Of a stretch of 6,066 nucleotides of DNA, positions 5,486-6,066 are shown one piece after another. This stretch comes from Oscillospiraceae bacterium. GTDB taxonomy: Bacteria > Bacillota > Clostridia > Oscillospirales > Acutalibacteraceae. How positions within the stretch are numbered: position 1 is the first letter of the stretch; each line of letters starts with the position of its first letter. Both the position numbers and the translations under genes were made by a program. The notes below the pieces were generated by a model, which saw only the letters and a program-made list of their open reading frames with translations, was not told where the DNA came from and made no database searches. The stretch spans positions 1 through 6,066 of the forward strand of contig DNGF01000250.1 of assembly GCA_003486665.1 (NCBI GenBank). Reading direction: 5' to 3'.

Positions 5486-6066
5486 AAAAACAGCTGCCCT
5501 TCTTACACTTGTATTTTTTCTTATTGCTTGCTTATTCGGCTGTGCAAAAACGAGCGATATCGGTGCCGAGGGTAAAAATGTTGCTATAATAACAAAAGGC
5601 AGTGATTCTGATTTTTGGGATGATATGAAAGGCGGTGCGCTTGCCGCCGCCAATGAATTTAATATCAATGTTACGGTTGAAGGACCCGAAAGCGAAGAAG
5701 ACTGTGACACTCAAAACGAAATGATTGAAAATGCGGTTTCAAGAAATGTAGATGTCATAATCCTTTCGGCAATAGATTACGAAAAAAATGCACCGTCTGT
5801 TCAAAACGCTATTGACAACGGTATTAAGGTAATCACGGTTGACAGCGATGTTAACGTAAAAGGCAAAGAGCTTTTTATCGGAACAGACAATATATCCGCC
5901 GGTGAAAAGGCGGCGAAGCAAGCTGTCGAACTCTGCAAAGGTCAAAAGTCTATCAATATAGGGATAGTAAATTACAGTGAAAACACCGAAAACGGAAAGC
6001 AGCGATTGAAGGGATTTACAGACTATATCGGTAAAATCGAAAATGCAAAAATAGTCGATACAGTCA
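5475..6066 (+). CDS. RbsB/CUT2-type sugar-binding lipoprotein, 3' end cut by the window
   Basis: Periplasmic-binding-protein-like lipoprotein; 197 residues are visible and the frame is open at the window end. Residues 1-23 are a lipoprotein signal: MNIKK, a hydrophobic core, then a lipobox at LFGC (C23) or LIAC (C19), so the mature protein should be anchored outside the cell. The rest matches the first lobe of the Peripla_BP_4 (ribose/galactose-type) fold: VAIITKGSDSDFWDDMKGGALAAA (36-59), a helix, VDVIILSAID (92-101), IDNGIKVITVDSDV (113-126), GTDNISAGEKAA (136-147), then NIGIVNYSENTENGKQRLKGF. In CUT2 proteins the FW, VDSD and GTDN regions line the sugar site; that mapping is by family, not measured. 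It overlaps the kinase by 11 nt. It may be the binding subunit of an ABC sugar importer encoded downstream, or a dedicated sensory partner of the kinase. Family certain, ligand unknown. Confidence 0.9.
   Translation, partial: MNIKKTAALLTLVFFLIACLFGCAKTSDIGAEGKNVAIITKGSDSDFWDDMKGGALAAANEFNINVTVEGPESEEDCDTQNEMIENAVSRNVDVIILSAIDYEKNAPSVQNAIDNGIKVITVDSDVNVKGKELFIGTDNISAGEKAAKQAVELCKGQKSINIGIVNYSENTENGKQRLKGFTDYIGKIENAKIVDTV

Noticed and set aside
5333..5710. A 125-codon minus strand open frame across the kinase and lipoprotein junction
   Set aside because: It is antisense to two well-supported genes with intact motifs, and its translation resembles no protein family.

Overview
The window looks like chromosomal DNA from a low-to-medium GC anaerobic Firmicute, most likely a Clostridia/Oscillospiraceae (Ruminococcus-like) gut or rumen bacterium. 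The grounds are strong AGGAGG-type ribosome binding sites, a YesM/YesN-type two-component pair, a lipoprotein-type sugar-binding protein, and an iron-sulfur scaffold gene followed by a GGGtGRT gene, a pairing I associate with anaerobic Firmicutes. The genus is inference; no rRNA or other marker gene is present.

All convincing genes are on the + strand, in two blocks. Block 1 (1-1583) is the 3' part of a NifU/IscU-like Fe-S cluster scaffold protein, then a complete 332-residue GGGtGRT-family protein of unknown biochemical role. Both use the codon bias of well-expressed genes (CTT, GCT, CGT, GGC, ACA) and are visibly richer in GC than block 2. Block 2 (2182-6066) is a tightly overlapping three-gene unit: a YesN-type response regulator with an AraC helix-turn-helix output, a YesM-type membrane histidine kinase with a large extracytoplasmic dCache-like sensor, and a CUT2/RbsB-type substrate-binding lipoprotein cut off by the window end. 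The overlaps (8 and 11 nt) and the RBSs inside upstream genes imply one co-translated operon. The likely circuit is that the lipoprotein binds an extracellular sugar-like ligand, the kinase senses the ligand directly or through the lipoprotein, and the regulator switches on transport or catabolic genes lying downstream or elsewhere.

The 598-bp gap between the blocks (1584-2181) is the most unusual part. Its first 210 bp hold two pairs of direct repeats, an almost perfect hairpin, a cluster of TGTCCAC motifs in both orientations, and a strong rho-independent terminator. The middle (1797-1997) has no convincing gene. The last part holds a clear sigma-A promoter (TTGACA, 17 bp, CATAAT). Its -10 hexamer lies at the centre of a perfect 11-bp inverted repeat, a candidate operator. 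Downstream, the untranslated leader contains a 38-codon open frame that could be a leader peptide or a gene remnant.

I see no rRNA, tRNA, CRISPR array or intact mobile element. Nothing here is clearly a new biological system. The best leads are the promoter dyad, the repeat-rich gap, the kinase/regulator/binding-protein operon, and the uncharacterised GGGtGRT protein beside an Fe-S scaffold.
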